Notes: generated by a model not told the origin, from the sequence alone. Positions 1 through 8,584 are shown, counted from the stretch's first letter. The stretch: DNA of 64,000 bases from Mycobacterium sp. 1245111.1 (GCF_001673405.1 NZ_LZLV01000153.1:1-64000); one strand, 5' to 3'. Numbers and translations: made by a program.

Positions 1-96
1 CTCAATCATCAAGCGCACCAAGCTGTTTCATGCGGACCCGCACCCCCGGCCCAAGACGACCAGCCCCCGCCCTTCTAGTTGCCGGCGCAGCCGAGG

Positions 97-324
97 CTAC
101 TTCTTCGACGGGACGATGATCACCGCGATCAGCGTCAGGATGCTGAAGAACAATCCGAGGATGCCCCAACCGATTGCGCTGCGGCCCTTGGTCGCTGCGA
201 TGAGTGCGCAGACGATCGCTGCGATGATGCTGCCGATTGCGACGAAAATGCCTTTGATGCCACGCAGGATGAAGCCTGCGGCCTCCGGCTGGGTGTAGCC
301 GGCCAGCAATAGTTGGTGAAGCAT
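97..324 (-). CDS. Small two-helix membrane protein, unknown function
   Basis: A 75-residue protein starting MLHQLLLAGY. I chose the ATG at 324 because a strong AGGAGG ribosome site lies just upstream; a longer reading frame to 399 lacks one. Two hydrophobic stretches (about residues 24-45 and 53-71) are separated by a short polar ATKGRS loop, and the protein ends in KK, so it is probably an inner-membrane protein. No catalytic motif is visible and I do not recognise the family beyond small actinobacterial membrane proteins. It lies downstream of rmlC on the same strand, with an 83-base gap, and could be co-transcribed. Confidence 0.6.
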   Translation of the reverse strand: MLHQLLLAGYTQPEAAGFILRGIKGIFVAIGSIIAAIVCALIAATKGRSAIGWGILGLFFSILTLIAVIIVPSKK

Positions 325-407
325 GACGACCTCCTCGACGCCAACTGGGGTCACCCGTCTGAAACCCCGGGAGGAAATACCCCAAACGGCGTGAATCAAA
401 CCACGTT

Positions 408-1010
408 CTAGCTGTTATGCAGGCTCTCCACGAATGCCCGGGCCTCGTCCCATGTCGGCAGCAGGCCGGCGGCGCGCACTTCGTCCAAACTCGGTGCGGC
501 GGCGTCCCGGTCGGAAATCAGCAGCTCGTGCCCGCCCGGCCAGTCGATCGCCACGGCGGGATCGGTGGGGGAGATGGTGTGTTCGCGTTGCGGGCTGTAC
601 TCGGCCGAACACAAATACATCAACGTCGAATTGTCCTGCAGCGCAAGGAAGCCGTGTGCGAGGCCCTCGGAGATATACACCGACTTGTGGCTGCGGTCGT
701 CCAGCGTTACGGCGTCCCACCGGCCGAACGTCGGCGAGCCCACCCGAATATCGACGACGACGTCGAACACCGAGCCGGACACGCAGGTCACGTATTTGGC
801 TTGGCTCGGCGGCAGTTGGGCGAAGTGCAGACCGCGCAGCACACCGGCGGCCGACACCGAGCAGTTGGCCTGGCGGACGTCCAGGCGATGCCCGGCGAAC
901 TCGGTGAAACCGCGGTCGGTGAGCCATTCGAAGAACAGACCGCGCGAATCGGGATGCACCGCCGGCGTGATTTCCCATGCTCCGGCAATGTCGAGTTCAC
1001 GGACCTGCAT
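408..1010 (-). CDS. rmlC: dTDP-4-dehydrorhamnose 3,5-epimerase RmlC
   Basis: A 200-residue RmlC-type cupin starting MQVRELDIAG. It epimerises C3 and C5 of dTDP-4-keto-6-deoxyglucose in dTDP-L-rhamnose synthesis, which supplies the rhamnose linker joining mycobacterial arabinogalactan to peptidoglycan. Family signatures seen are GLFFEWL, the active-site histidine in VLRGLHFAQ, KYVTCVSGSVFDVVVD, and YISEGLAHGF. The length is normal for the family (about 185-205). It follows rmlB by one base on the same strand, so the two are almost certainly one operon, as in M. tuberculosis Rv3464-Rv3465. Confidence 0.97.
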   Translation of the reverse strand: MQVRELDIAGAWEITPAVHPDSRGLFFEWLTDRGFTEFAGHRLDVRQANCSVSAAGVLRGLHFAQLPPSQAKYVTCVSGSVFDVVVDIRVGSPTFGRWDAVTLDDRSHKSVYISEGLAHGFLALQDNSTLMYLCSAEYSPQREHTISPTDPAVAIDWPGGHELLISDRDAAAPSLDEVRAAGLLPTWDEARAFVESLHNS

Positions 1011-1011
1011 C

Positions 1012-2007
1012 TCATTGACCCTGTCGTTCGTAGCGAGCCTCGGCGGCGTCTTTGAGGGGCCGCCACCACGATTCGTTGTCGCGATACCAGTCGATGGTGG
1101 CGCGCAACCCCTCGGCGAAATCGGTATGTTTTGGCGCCCAGCCCAATTCGTCGCTCAGCTGAGACGGATCGATCGCATACCGGAGGTCGTGCCCGACCCG
1201 GTCGACGACGTGGTCGAAGTCGTCGGGATCGTGGTCCATCAGCTCGAGCAGGGTCCGCAGCACCGAAAGGTTGTCGCGTTCGCCGTCGGCGCCGATCAGG
1301 TACGTCTGCCCGGGCCGACCGCTGTCGAGGATGCGGCGGACCGCGTCGTTGTGGTCCTCGACGTGGATCCAGTCCCGGACGTTGGCGCCCTTGCCGTACA
1401 GTTTCGGCCGCCGCCCGGTGAGGACGTTGGTGATTTGGCGTGGGATGAACTTCTCGACGTGCTGATACGGCCCGTAGTTGTTGGAGCAGTTGGAGATTGT
1501 CGCGCGCACGCCGTAGGAGCGCACCCAACCGCGCACCAGCAAGTCGGACGCGGCTTTGGTCGACGAATAAGGGCTCGACGGGTTGTAGGGCGTGGATTCG
1601 GTGAACCGCTGCGGATCGTCGAGCTCCAGGTCGCCATAGACCTCGTCAGTGGAGACGTGATGCAGCCGCACCCCGAACCGGCGCACCGCTTCCAGAATGG
1701 TGAAGGTCCCGATCACGTTGGCGTGCACGAACGACGCCGGATCTGCGAGCGAATTGTCCACATGGGTCTCGGCCGCGAAATGCACCACCGCATCCGACTC
1801 GGCGACCAGTTGCGAAACGAGCTCCGCGTCGGTGACGTCGCCCTCGACCAGCCTGATGTCGTTCTCGACGGGAGCCAGTGATTCACGGTTACTCGCATAG
1901 GTCATCGCGTCCAACACCGTCACCGCGTCGTCCGGATGCTCGCGCACGGTGGCATGCACGAAGTTCGCGCCGATGAACCCGGCGCCACCGGTCACCAGCA
2001 GCCGCAT
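1012..2007 (-). CDS. rmlB: dTDP-glucose 4,6-dehydratase RmlB
   Basis: A 331-residue extended short-chain dehydrogenase. It converts dTDP-glucose to dTDP-4-keto-6-deoxyglucose with NAD, the step before RmlC. The sequence shows the NAD-binding GGAGFIG at residues 7-13, HFAAETHVDNS, the STDEVYG segment typical of RmlB, and the catalytic YSSTK (Tyr-x-x-x-Lys). SNCSNNYGPYQ and EKFIPRQI are further dehydratase signatures. The gene starts ATG at 2007 and ends one base before rmlC begins, which implies co-transcription. Cytoplasmic and expected to be essential through cell-wall linker synthesis. Confidence 0.97.
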   Translation of the reverse strand: MRLLVTGGAGFIGANFVHATVREHPDDAVTVLDAMTYASNRESLAPVENDIRLVEGDVTDAELVSQLVAESDAVVHFAAETHVDNSLADPASFVHANVIGTFTILEAVRRFGVRLHHVSTDEVYGDLELDDPQRFTESTPYNPSSPYSSTKAASDLLVRGWVRSYGVRATISNCSNNYGPYQHVEKFIPRQITNVLTGRRPKLYGKGANVRDWIHVEDHNDAVRRILDSGRPGQTYLIGADGERDNLSVLRTLLELMDHDPDDFDHVVDRVGHDLRYAIDPSQLSDELGWAPKHTDFAEGLRATIDWYRDNESWWRPLKDAAEARYERQGQ

Positions 2008-2028
2008 GGCGAAACCCTAGCGTGGCCC

Positions 2029-2892
2029 TCAGCCGGGAGGTGTCAGATCCAGCGGTCCGGCGAGTGCTTCGAGCGCGCCGAGGAGTTTGCCGTCGGGCCC
2101 GCCCAGCACCTGGATCGCCACGTGATCGGCGCCTGCCTCACGGTGCTCGTTGAGCCGCGCCGCGACCTGCTCGGGCGTGCCGTGGGCGACGACGGCGTCA
2201 ATCAGCTTGTCGCTACCGGGTTTACGCACATCCTCGTCGGTGAACCCGAGCCGGCGCCAGTTGTTCACGTAGTTGCGCAGGCCGAAGTAGTGCTCGGCGG
2301 TCCGCCGCCCGATCTCGCGGGCCTCGTTGACGTTCTCGGTCAGCACCACCTTGTGTTCGGGCGCCAAGAACACCGTGTTGCCGACCTGTTCGCGGGCCTG
2401 CGCGGTGTGTTCGGGCGTGGTCAGGTAGGGATGGGCTCCGGCGCTGCGTTCGGCCGCAAGAGCCAGCACCTTCGGGCCCAGCGCCGCGAGCACCCGACGG
2501 CTGGTCGGCACGCCCGCGCCATCCAGCTCATCGAGGTAGTCGACCAGCGCGTCGTAGGGCTTCTTGTACACGTCGGTGTGCTCGGGGTGGCCTACCCCGA
2601 CACCCAGCAAAAACCTTCCGGGGTAAGCACTTTCGATGCGTTCGAAGGACTTGGCCACGTCTGCCGCCGGCGATGCCCAGACGTTGACGATCCCGGTCGC
2701 CAACTGCAGCGTCGACGTCTCGGCCAGGGCCGGTTCCACCCAACTGAGGTCGGCATCCGGCGATCCACCGACCCAGACGGCGCCGTAGCCCAGCGATTCG
2801 ATCTGTTTGGCGACGCCCGGGCTGACGGACCGATTGAGCAGCCAGACGCCGTATCGGCCCAAGTCAGGTTTGAGCGAAACGCCCTCGGTCAT
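2029..2892 (-). CDS. F420-dependent LLM-class oxidoreductase (copy 2)
   Basis: A 287-residue luciferase-like TIM-barrel protein starting MTEGVSLKPD. Recognised by GYGAVWVGGSP, LATGIVNVWA, GRFLLGVGVGHPE and the C-terminal GADHVAIQVL; this is the mycobacterial LLM subfamily to which Rv3463 belongs. Such enzymes usually use coenzyme F420; the substrate cannot be read from sequence. It is closely similar along its length to the gene immediately upstream (2913-3764), sharing for example SAGAHPYLTTPEHTAQARE, so the pair is a tandem duplication separated by 20 bases. rmlB follows on the same strand after 21 bases. Confidence 0.88.
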   Translation of the reverse strand: MTEGVSLKPDLGRYGVWLLNRSVSPGVAKQIESLGYGAVWVGGSPDADLSWVEPALAETSTLQLATGIVNVWASPAADVAKSFERIESAYPGRFLLGVGVGHPEHTDVYKKPYDALVDYLDELDGAGVPTSRRVLAALGPKVLALAAERSAGAHPYLTTPEHTAQAREQVGNTVFLAPEHKVVLTENVNEAREIGRRTAEHYFGLRNYVNNWRRLGFTDEDVRKPGSDKLIDAVVAHGTPEQVAARLNEHREAGADHVAIQVLGGPDGKLLGALEALAGPLDLTPPG

Positions 2893-2912
2893 CGAGATCC
2901 CCCTCTGGTTCG

Positions 2913-3764
2913 TCAGGCCGGGGTCAATCCCAGCGGCCCCGCGAGTTCGGCCAACGCCGACACCAGGTTTTCATCTTTGGTCAGGACCTGTACAGGCACG
3001 TGGTCGGCGCCGGCGTCCAGGTGCTCCTTCAGCCGCGCCGCGATGGCCTCTGGGCTGCCGTAGGCCACCAGCGCATCGATCAGGCGGTCGCTGCCCGGAA
3101 AAGTGGTCTCTTCCTCGGAGAATCCCAGCCGCTTCCAGTTGTTGCGGTAGTTGGCCAGGTTGAAATACACCGGGAGCAGCTTGCGGGCGACTGCCCGGGC
3201 CTGCTCGGCATCGGTGGTCAGCACCGCCTTGTGCTCGGGGGCCAGGAATGCCGACGGGCCCATCAGTTCGCGCGCCTGCGCGGTGTGCTCCGGCGTGGTC
3301 AGGTACGGGTGCGCGCCGGCGCTGCGCCGCGCCGACAGCTTGAGCACCTGCGGCCCCAGGGCCGCGACCACCCGACGGTTGGCGGGGACGCCGAATTCGT
3401 CGAGCTGGTCCAGGTACTCCACCAGCGCGTCGTAGGGCTTGCGGTATTCGGTGATCGCCTCGGGATGGCCGACACCGATGCCCAGTAGAAAACGACCGGG
3501 GTAGGCGCGGTCGATGCGATGGAAGGACTCGGCGACCGGTTTGGCCGCGTCCGACCAGATGTTGACGATGCCGGTGGCCACCTGCAGCGTGGTCGTCGCT
3601 TCCAGGATGGGTTCGACCCAGGCCAGCTCGGCCGGCGGCGAGCCGCCGACCCAGACCGACCCGTAGCCGAGGGCTTCGATGTCTTTGGCCTGCTCAGGCG
3701 TGACGCCGCGGCCGAAGGATCCGAACCGGCCAAGGTTGGGTTTGCTCGCAACTGAATCGGTCAT
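2913..3764 (-). CDS. F420-dependent LLM-class oxidoreductase (copy 1)
   Basis: A 283-residue luciferase-like monooxygenase-fold protein starting MTDSVASKPN. Motifs seen are GYGSVWVGGSPP, LQVATGIVNIW, GRFLLGIGVGHPE and GADHVPVQVL. Family knowledge suggests F420 as cofactor and a cytoplasmic redox role; no substrate is implied. First of a tandem pair with the gene at 2029-2892. The N-terminal segment differs (GSFGRGVTPEQAKDIE versus GVWLLNRSVSPGVAKQIE), which may change the substrate pocket. The gap to the kinase gene downstream of neither strand conflict is 48 bases (3765-3812), so it could be transcribed from the kinase operon upstream. Confidence 0.88.
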   Translation of the reverse strand: MTDSVASKPNLGRFGSFGRGVTPEQAKDIEALGYGSVWVGGSPPAELAWVEPILEATTTLQVATGIVNIWSDAAKPVAESFHRIDRAYPGRFLLGIGVGHPEAITEYRKPYDALVEYLDQLDEFGVPANRRVVAALGPQVLKLSARRSAGAHPYLTTPEHTAQARELMGPSAFLAPEHKAVLTTDAEQARAVARKLLPVYFNLANYRNNWKRLGFSEEETTFPGSDRLIDALVAYGSPEAIAARLKEHLDAGADHVPVQVLTKDENLVSALAELAGPLGLTPA

Positions 3765-3812
3765 GGTCGCTCCAACCTACCGCCCGACCGACGCTATTCC
3801 GGGGCCCGCGAA

Positions 3813-5324
3813 TTACGGCCGCGCAATTTCCTCGGCAGCCTCGCCGTCCTCTGGCAGGGCCACGTCCACGACGGGCGGCATCTCCAGCGGCAGCAGCACG
3901 ATGAATCGCGTGTCGCCCGGCACAGACTCGACCCGTAGGTCGCCGTGGTGTTTGTTGACGATGATCTTCCAGGCCAGATCGAGGCCCAGGCCGGTGCCTT
4001 CACCCACCGGTTTGGTGGTGAAGAACGGCTCGAAGATGTGCTCGAGCACGTCTTCGGGAATTCCCGGGCCGGTGTCGCAGATCTCGACCCGCAGCATCTC
4101 GTTGGCCTCGCGGCAGGTACGGATCGTCAACGTGCCGCCGGCACTTCCCATCGCCGCGATCGCGTTGTCGATGATGTTCGTCCAGACCTGGTTGAGATCG
4201 CCCGGGAAGCAGGGGATTTGCGGCAGGGAGTGATCGAATTCTTTGGCCACCTTGATGTGGCAGGTGCTGTCCTTGCCCAACCGGTCGGCGAACATGGTCA
4301 GCGTGCTCTTCAACAGATCGTGCACGTCGGCCACCTGGAAGGGCGCCCGATCCATTTGCGAATACTGCTTGGCGTCGGCGACCAGCGCTGAAATGCGTTG
4401 GCTGGCCTCGAGAAGCTGATTCATCAACAGCTCGCTCTCGATGGTGTAGCTGATCCATTTGATCGCCTGTCCCAACGACGTCGAGGCTTCCAGTTCCTCG
4501 GCGGTGGCGGCGATGCGCTCCAGCCAGTCGGTGTCGATGCCGCCCTCGACGAAGGTCGGCGCGATCTCCCAGCCGTCGTCGATGTCGTGATCGTCCAGCC
4601 AGTCACCGACGGCGTCCTCCCGGTCCGCTGTCTCGATCGCAGTCAGGTGTTGGGAAGCCGACTTGGCGACCTGCTCGGCGACGGCATCTTGCAGTCGCAC
4701 CAAGGCGTTCAGCGTCTCGGGGCTCACGGTGCCGTCGGCCAGCATCGCCAGTTTGCCGCGCATGTTCGAGATCCGGCCACGCAATTCCTGGGCCGCCCGC
4801 GCGATGGCGGCGGCCGGGTTGTTCAGCTGATGGGTCAGCCCCGCCGAAAGCTGGCCCAGCGCAAGCAACTTCTCACGATTGTCGATCAACCGACGGGTCC
4901 GTTCGGTGCCGACGGCGATGCCGTCGAGCAGGTGAACCGCCATCGGGAACTGGTCTTTCATGAACTCGGCGAACGCCGGAGCATCCATCACGAAAAACCG
5001 TGAGGGCTTGGTCACGTGCACCGATGCGGTGTAGAGCTGTTGTTTCTCACCGGTAAACGCTTGCCACGCACCGCAATACACGCCGCGATGCGAGGTTCGG
5101 TTGGTTTCGATGTCCTGCCCGCCGGACAGCTTGGACATCGCCAGCTCACCCTCGATCAGCACGTAGAAACAGGTGGCGGGCTCACCTTCGAGAAACAGTG
5201 GGCCCGGCTCGTAGTGCGCGATCTCGCCGACGGCGCACAGTGTGGCGAGCTGCTCCTCGCTGAGATGCTCGAAAAGGAACAGCGTGCGCAATTCGTCTGC
5301 GTCACAACTACTTTCGACGGTCAT
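3813..5324 (-). CDS. Sensor histidine kinase with N-terminal cyclic-nucleotide-binding-like domain
   Basis: A 503-residue soluble sensor kinase. The ATG at 5324 overlaps the stop of the upstream gene as ATGA, so the two are translationally coupled; an open extension to 5600 is only antisense-free reading frame. Residues about 10-130 form a cNMP-binding-like beta-roll (EPGPLFLEGEPATCFYVLIE). The H-box GLTHQLNNP puts the phospho-acceptor at about His165. The N-box TNIIDNAIAAM (near 381), G1 CDTGPGIPE, F-box FEPFFTTK and G2 GTGLGLDL (near 445) complete the ATPase domain. There are no membrane segments, so the signal is internal, perhaps a nucleotide or a redox state relayed with its fused response-regulator partner. 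Confidence 0.9.
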   Translation of the reverse strand: MTVESSCDADELRTLFLFEHLSEEQLATLCAVGEIAHYEPGPLFLEGEPATCFYVLIEGELAMSKLSGGQDIETNRTSHRGVYCGAWQAFTGEKQQLYTASVHVTKPSRFFVMDAPAFAEFMKDQFPMAVHLLDGIAVGTERTRRLIDNREKLLALGQLSAGLTHQLNNPAAAIARAAQELRGRISNMRGKLAMLADGTVSPETLNALVRLQDAVAEQVAKSASQHLTAIETADREDAVGDWLDDHDIDDGWEIAPTFVEGGIDTDWLERIAATAEELEASTSLGQAIKWISYTIESELLMNQLLEASQRISALVADAKQYSQMDRAPFQVADVHDLLKSTLTMFADRLGKDSTCHIKVAKEFDHSLPQIPCFPGDLNQVWTNIIDNAIAAMGSAGGTLTIRTCREANEMLRVEICDTGPGIPEDVLEHIFEPFFTTKPVGEGTGLGLDLAWKIIVNKHHGDLRVESVPGDTRFIVLLPLEMPPVVDVALPEDGEAAEEIARP

Positions 5325-6991
5325 GATTCCGCCAGGTAACGGTGCACCAGCATCACGGCCATTGACCCCTCTCCGACCGCCGCCGCGACTCGCTTGGCGG
5401 ACTCGGACCTCACGTCGCCGGCGACGAATACGCCAGGCACGCTGGTTTCCAGATGATGTGGTGGACGGTCCAGCGTCCAGCCACACACGTTGTGCAGATC
5501 CGGCCCGGTGAGGATGAAGCCGTGATCGTCGCGGGCGAGAACGCCGTCGAGCCAATCGGTGCGCGGCGCCGCGCCGATGAAGATGAACATCCGGGCGCAT
5601 TTGACATCTTCAGTGCGGCCGGTTTTGTTGTCGATCAGGGTGAGGGTCTCGAGGTGCTCATCGCCTGTGGCGCAATGCACTTCGGTGCAGGTGCGGACAT
5701 TGATGTTGGGCCGCGCCTCGATCTGCTGAATCAGGTAGTGCGACATCGAGGCTTCCAGGGACGGCCCGCGCACCAAGATCGTGACCGATTTCGCCCGGGT
5801 CGACAGCTGCATCGCCGCCTGGCCCGCCGAGTTCGCGCCGCCGATGACGTAGACCTCTTCGCCCTCGCAGTCCGCCGCGACCGAGGCGCCGTAATACACG
5901 CCGCGCCCGGACAGGACGTCGCAGCCTTCGGCGTTCAACTGGTTGTAGGAGACACCCGTGGCGACGATGATGGCGCGCCCGTCGATCGAGCTGCCGTCGT
6001 CGAACCGGACGGTCCGCTTGGATCCGCTGACTTCCAGCGCGACGGCCGTGCGGGTGGTGATGAGTTCGGCGCCGAACTTCTCGGCCTGCCGGCGTGCCCG
6101 GGTGGCCAGCTGGTCGCCGGAGACCCCGTCCGGGAAGCCGAGGTAGTTCTCGATCTTCGAGCTCTGGCCGGCCTGTCCGCCGGTCGCGGTGGATTCGATC
6201 AACACCGTGTGCAGGCCTTCGGAGGCGCCGTAGACGGCGGCGGCCAGGCCGGCGGGCCCGCCACCGACCACGATCAGGTCGTAGAAGTCCTGCGATGGGG
6301 TGGTCGTCAGGCCCAGCTTGTCGGCCAGCTCAGCATCGGTGGGCTCGACGAGAGGGTCGCCCTTCTCGGTCACGACGACGGGCAGCCGCTTGCCGTCCTC
6401 ACCGGCCGCCAGCAGCAGCTGTTCGCCGTCGGGGTGGTCGGCCTCGAACCACTTGTAGTGCAGCCCGTTGCGAACCAGGAAGTTGCGGGCCTCCCAGGAC
6501 CGCGCGTGCCAGCGGTGCCCGATGAGCTTGGTGTGCGGGATCGCGCGCTCCGGAGTCCGCCGCCAGGCCTCCAGCAGGTCGTCGATGACGGGGTAGAGCT
6601 TCTCCTGGGGCGGATCCCATGGCTTGAGCAGGTAATGGTCCAGGTCGACGACGTTGATGGCGTCGATTGCGGCGTGGGTGTCGGCGTAGGCGGTCAGCAG
6701 CACCCGCTTGGCAGCGGGGTAGAGGTCCATCGCCGCTTCGAGGAACTCGATGCCGGTCATCTGCGGCATCCGATAGTCCGCGACCAGCATCGCGACCGTC
6801 TCGCCGCGTAGTTTGAGCTGCTTGAGGGTGTCGAGCGCGTCGGGGCCAGATTCAGCTCGGACGATGCGGTTGGCGTCGCCGTAGCGGCGGCGCAGATCGC
6901 GCGCAACGGCCCGAGACACCGCGGGGTCGTCGTCGACGGTCAGCATCACCGGTTTGCGGGAGATGGCATCGGCACTTGCGGGGCTAGTCAT
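5321..6991 (-). CDS. Response-regulator receiver fused to thioredoxin-reductase-like flavoprotein
   Basis: About 556 residues from the ATG at 6991 (a TTG at 7000 would add MTL). Three parts are visible. Residues 13-140 are a receiver domain with acidic pocket D20-D22, phospho-acceptor D72 in VADYRMP and conserved K123 in LLKPWD. Residues about 150-228 resemble the glutaredoxin/GST-like module that precedes some bacterial TrxR-like proteins. From residue 237 there is an FAD/NAD(P)H two-dinucleotide-fold reductase (IVVGGGPAGLAA; second fold VYVIGGANSAG). Where thioredoxin reductases carry CxxC this protein reads YYGASVAADC, so the redox disulfide is missing. It overlaps the kinase gene by 4 bases, so this is a two-component output of unusual type. 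Confidence 0.88.
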   Translation of the reverse strand: MTSPASADAISRKPVMLTVDDDPAVSRAVARDLRRRYGDANRIVRAESGPDALDTLKQLKLRGETVAMLVADYRMPQMTGIEFLEAAMDLYPAAKRVLLTAYADTHAAIDAINVVDLDHYLLKPWDPPQEKLYPVIDDLLEAWRRTPERAIPHTKLIGHRWHARSWEARNFLVRNGLHYKWFEADHPDGEQLLLAAGEDGKRLPVVVTEKGDPLVEPTDAELADKLGLTTTPSQDFYDLIVVGGGPAGLAAAVYGASEGLHTVLIESTATGGQAGQSSKIENYLGFPDGVSGDQLATRARRQAEKFGAELITTRTAVALEVSGSKRTVRFDDGSSIDGRAIIVATGVSYNQLNAEGCDVLSGRGVYYGASVAADCEGEEVYVIGGANSAGQAAMQLSTRAKSVTILVRGPSLEASMSHYLIQQIEARPNINVRTCTEVHCATGDEHLETLTLIDNKTGRTEDVKCARMFIFIGAAPRTDWLDGVLARDDHGFILTGPDLHNVCGWTLDRPPHHLETSVPGVFVAGDVRSESAKRVAAAVGEGSMAVMLVHRYLAES

Positions 6992-7238
6992 CAGCGTCAA
7001 GTATGCGCTTGTCAGAGCTGGCGCGTCAGGCGACCGTGGCGGCCCCCAAATTCTCTGACAGCGATTTTGGTCAGCACGAATCAGCAGGTATCGTGGAGCA
7101 ACGGTGCTTCATCGCGCTGGTTTCTCGCGTGCCCTGTCTTAGGAATTTCCTGTCACTGGCTCACGTTGTAGGGCCGGCGCATGCTGCGCTGATCCGGGCG
7201 TAGATGCAACGACACTAAACGAGGATTCGAAGAGAAGT

Positions 7239-7460
7239 ATGGCCAAGAAGGACGGCGCCATCGAGGTCGAGGGCCGCGTGGTCGAGCCCCTGCCCAATGC
7301 GATGTTCCGCATTGAGCTGGAAAACGGCCACAAGGTGCTTGCCCACATCAGCGGCAAGATGCGGCAGCACTACATCCGCATCCTGCCCGAGGACCGGGTG
7401 GTGGTGGAGTTGTCTCCCTACGACCTGTCCCGGGGCCGCATTGTGTACCGCTACAAGTAA
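7239..7460 (+). CDS. infA: Translation initiation factor IF-1
   Basis: A 73-residue S1-like OB-fold protein starting [12 protein letters not shown], full length for bacterial IF-1. Diagnostic residues include [21 protein letters not shown] minus its ends, the [17 protein letters not shown] core, and [16 protein letters not shown] at the C-terminus. It binds the ribosomal A site with IF-2 and IF-3 during initiation. The ATG at 7239 follows an AGAGAAG site. It heads the infA-rpmJ-rpsM-rpsK-rpsD-rpoA-rplQ-truA run. The 247 bases between it and the divergent flavoprotein gene (6992-7238) must hold both promoters, but I see no clear consensus there. Confidence 0.98.
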
Positions 7461-7513
7461 CGCCAGCCCGAACCAAGCAACCGACGAGTAGACAGAACAG
7501 GATCTGAACAGCC

Positions 7514-7627
7514 GTGAAGGTGAACCCGAGCGTCAAGCCGATCTGCGACAAGTGCAGGGTGATCCGTCGGCATGGACGGGTCATGGTGATCTGCTCTGAT
7601 CCGCGCCACAAGCAGCGTCAGGGCTAA
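7514..7627 (+). CDS. rpmJ: 50S ribosomal protein L36
   Basis: A 37-residue protein, GTG start at 7514, beginning [14 protein letters not shown] and ending DPRHKQRQG. Zinc-ribbon residues are visible as C11, C14, C27 and H32 ([13 protein letters not shown]), so this is the zinc-binding C+ form. It sits in its usual place between infA and rpsM, 53 bases after infA. Too short for a normal gene-length cutoff but unmistakable by sequence. Confidence 0.97.
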
Positions 7628-7675
7628 GAGCCCCGAGCTAGGCGTACACAACTGAATGCAGACCTCCCAGCACCA

Positions 7676-7720
7676 CTGAACGCATAGGGCGTTCAGCCAC
7701 GTCCGGAACGGAGGCCGGAC
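7676..7720 (+). promoter_or_regulatory. Two stem-loops in the rpsM leader
   Basis: The 159-base gap between rpmJ and rpsM contains two adjacent perfect hairpins. One is CTGAACGC / GCGTTCAG (7676-7696, 5-base loop) and the other GTCCGG / CCGGAC (7701-7720, 8-base loop). Neither is followed by a T-run, so they do not look like terminators. They lie 66 bases before rpsM, the head of the S13-S11-S4-alpha group, and could be an S4-type autoregulatory leader or an RNA-processing site. That role is inference. Confidence 0.4.
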
Positions 7721-7786
7721 CCCGAAGCGCTCAGTCGGGAACGGGCTGGGGATTGAGACCTCCGCATAGAGAAGGAATGCCACCCC

Positions 7787-8161
7787 ATGGCTCGACTAAT
7801 GGGCGTCGACCTCCCGCGCGACAAGCGCATGGAGGTCGCGTTGACGTACATCTTCGGCATCGGCCGAACCCGCTCCCTCGAAATTCTGGCCGCGACCGGG
7901 ATCGACAAGGATCTGCGCACTAAGGACCTCACCGACGATCAGGTGACCCACATGCGCGACTACATCGAAGGCAACCTCAAGGTCGAGGGTGACCTGCGCC
8001 GTGAGGTTCAGGCCGACATCCGCCGCAAGATCGAGATCGGCTGCTATCAGGGCCTTCGGCACCGCCGCGGCCTGCCGGTGCGCGGTCAGCGCACCAAGAC
8101 CAATGCGCGCACCCGTAAGGGCCCCAAGCGCACCATCGCCGGCAAGAAGAAGGCCAGGTAA
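7787..8161 (+). CDS. rpsM: 30S ribosomal protein S13
   Basis: A 124-residue S13, ATG at 7787 after GAGAAGGA, beginning MARLMGVDLPRDKRMEVA. Signatures are LTYIFGIGRTRS, the central YQGLRHRRGLPVRGQRTK and the basic tail ARTRKGPKRTIAGKKKAR. It contacts tRNAs and forms the inter-subunit bridge in the 30S head. Followed by rpsK after three bases. Confidence 0.98.
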   Translation: MARLMGVDLPRDKRMEVALTYIFGIGRTRSLEILAATGIDKDLRTKDLTDDQVTHMRDYIEGNLKVEGDLRREVQADIRRKIEIGCYQGLRHRRGLPVRGQRTKTNARTRKGPKRTIAGKKKAR

Positions 8162-8164
8162 GTC

Positions 8165-8584
8165 ATGCCCCCAGCAAAGAAGGCTGCTGCCTCCGCGCCC
8201 AAGAAGGGTCAGAAGACCCGGCGGCGGGAAAAGAAGAACGTCCCGCACGGCGCCGCGCACATCAAGAGCACGTTCAACAACACGATCGTGACGATCACCG
8301 ACCTGCAGGGCAACGTCCTCGCGTGGGCGTCGTCGGGTCACGTCGGCTTCAAGGGGTCGCGTAAGTCGACGCCGTTCGCCGCACAGCTGGCCGCCGAGAA
8401 CGCCGCCCGCAAGGCGCAGGAGCACGGCGTCCGCAAGGTCGACGTGTTCGTGAAGGGCCCGGGTTCGGGCCGCGAGACCGCGATCCGCTCGCTGCAGGCC
8501 GCCGGACTCGAGGTCGGCGCGATCTCCGACGTCACTCCCCAGCCGCACAACGGCTGCCGCCCGCCCAAGCGCAGAAGGGTCTAG
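8165..8584 (+). CDS. rpsK: 30S ribosomal protein S11
   Basis: A 139-residue S11 starting MPPAKKAAASAPKKGQ, with the basic N-terminal extension common in mycobacteria. Core motifs are HIKSTFNNTIVTITD, SSGHVGFKGSRKSTPFAAQ, and the C-terminal PHNGCRPPKRRRV. It forms part of the 30S platform. Spaced three bases from rpsM and ten from rpsD, so one operon. Confidence 0.98.
   Translation: MPPAKKAAASAPKKGQKTRRREKKNVPHGAAHIKSTFNNTIVTITDLQGNVLAWASSGHVGFKGSRKSTPFAAQLAAENAARKAQEHGVRKVDVFVKGPGSGRETAIRSLQAAGLEVGAISDVTPQPHNGCRPPKRRRV

Noticed and set aside
2..385. Minus-strand frame at the window edge
   Set aside because: It overlaps the small membrane protein, which has a strong ribosome site; Arg/His-rich translation with no motif. 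I see nothing supported in 1-96.
565..1881. Long open frame (438 codons) on the plus strand over rmlC-rmlB
   Set aside because: It is antisense to two clear genes, has Arg/Val-rich composition typical of high-GC shadow frames, and no ribosome site or family motif.
1936..3063. Plus-strand frame of 375 codons over the LLM oxidoreductases
   Set aside because: Shadow of two well-supported genes on the minus strand.
5453..6811. Open frame of 452 codons on the plus strand
   Set aside because: It is the complement of the response-regulator/flavoprotein gene; low-complexity composition and no motif.
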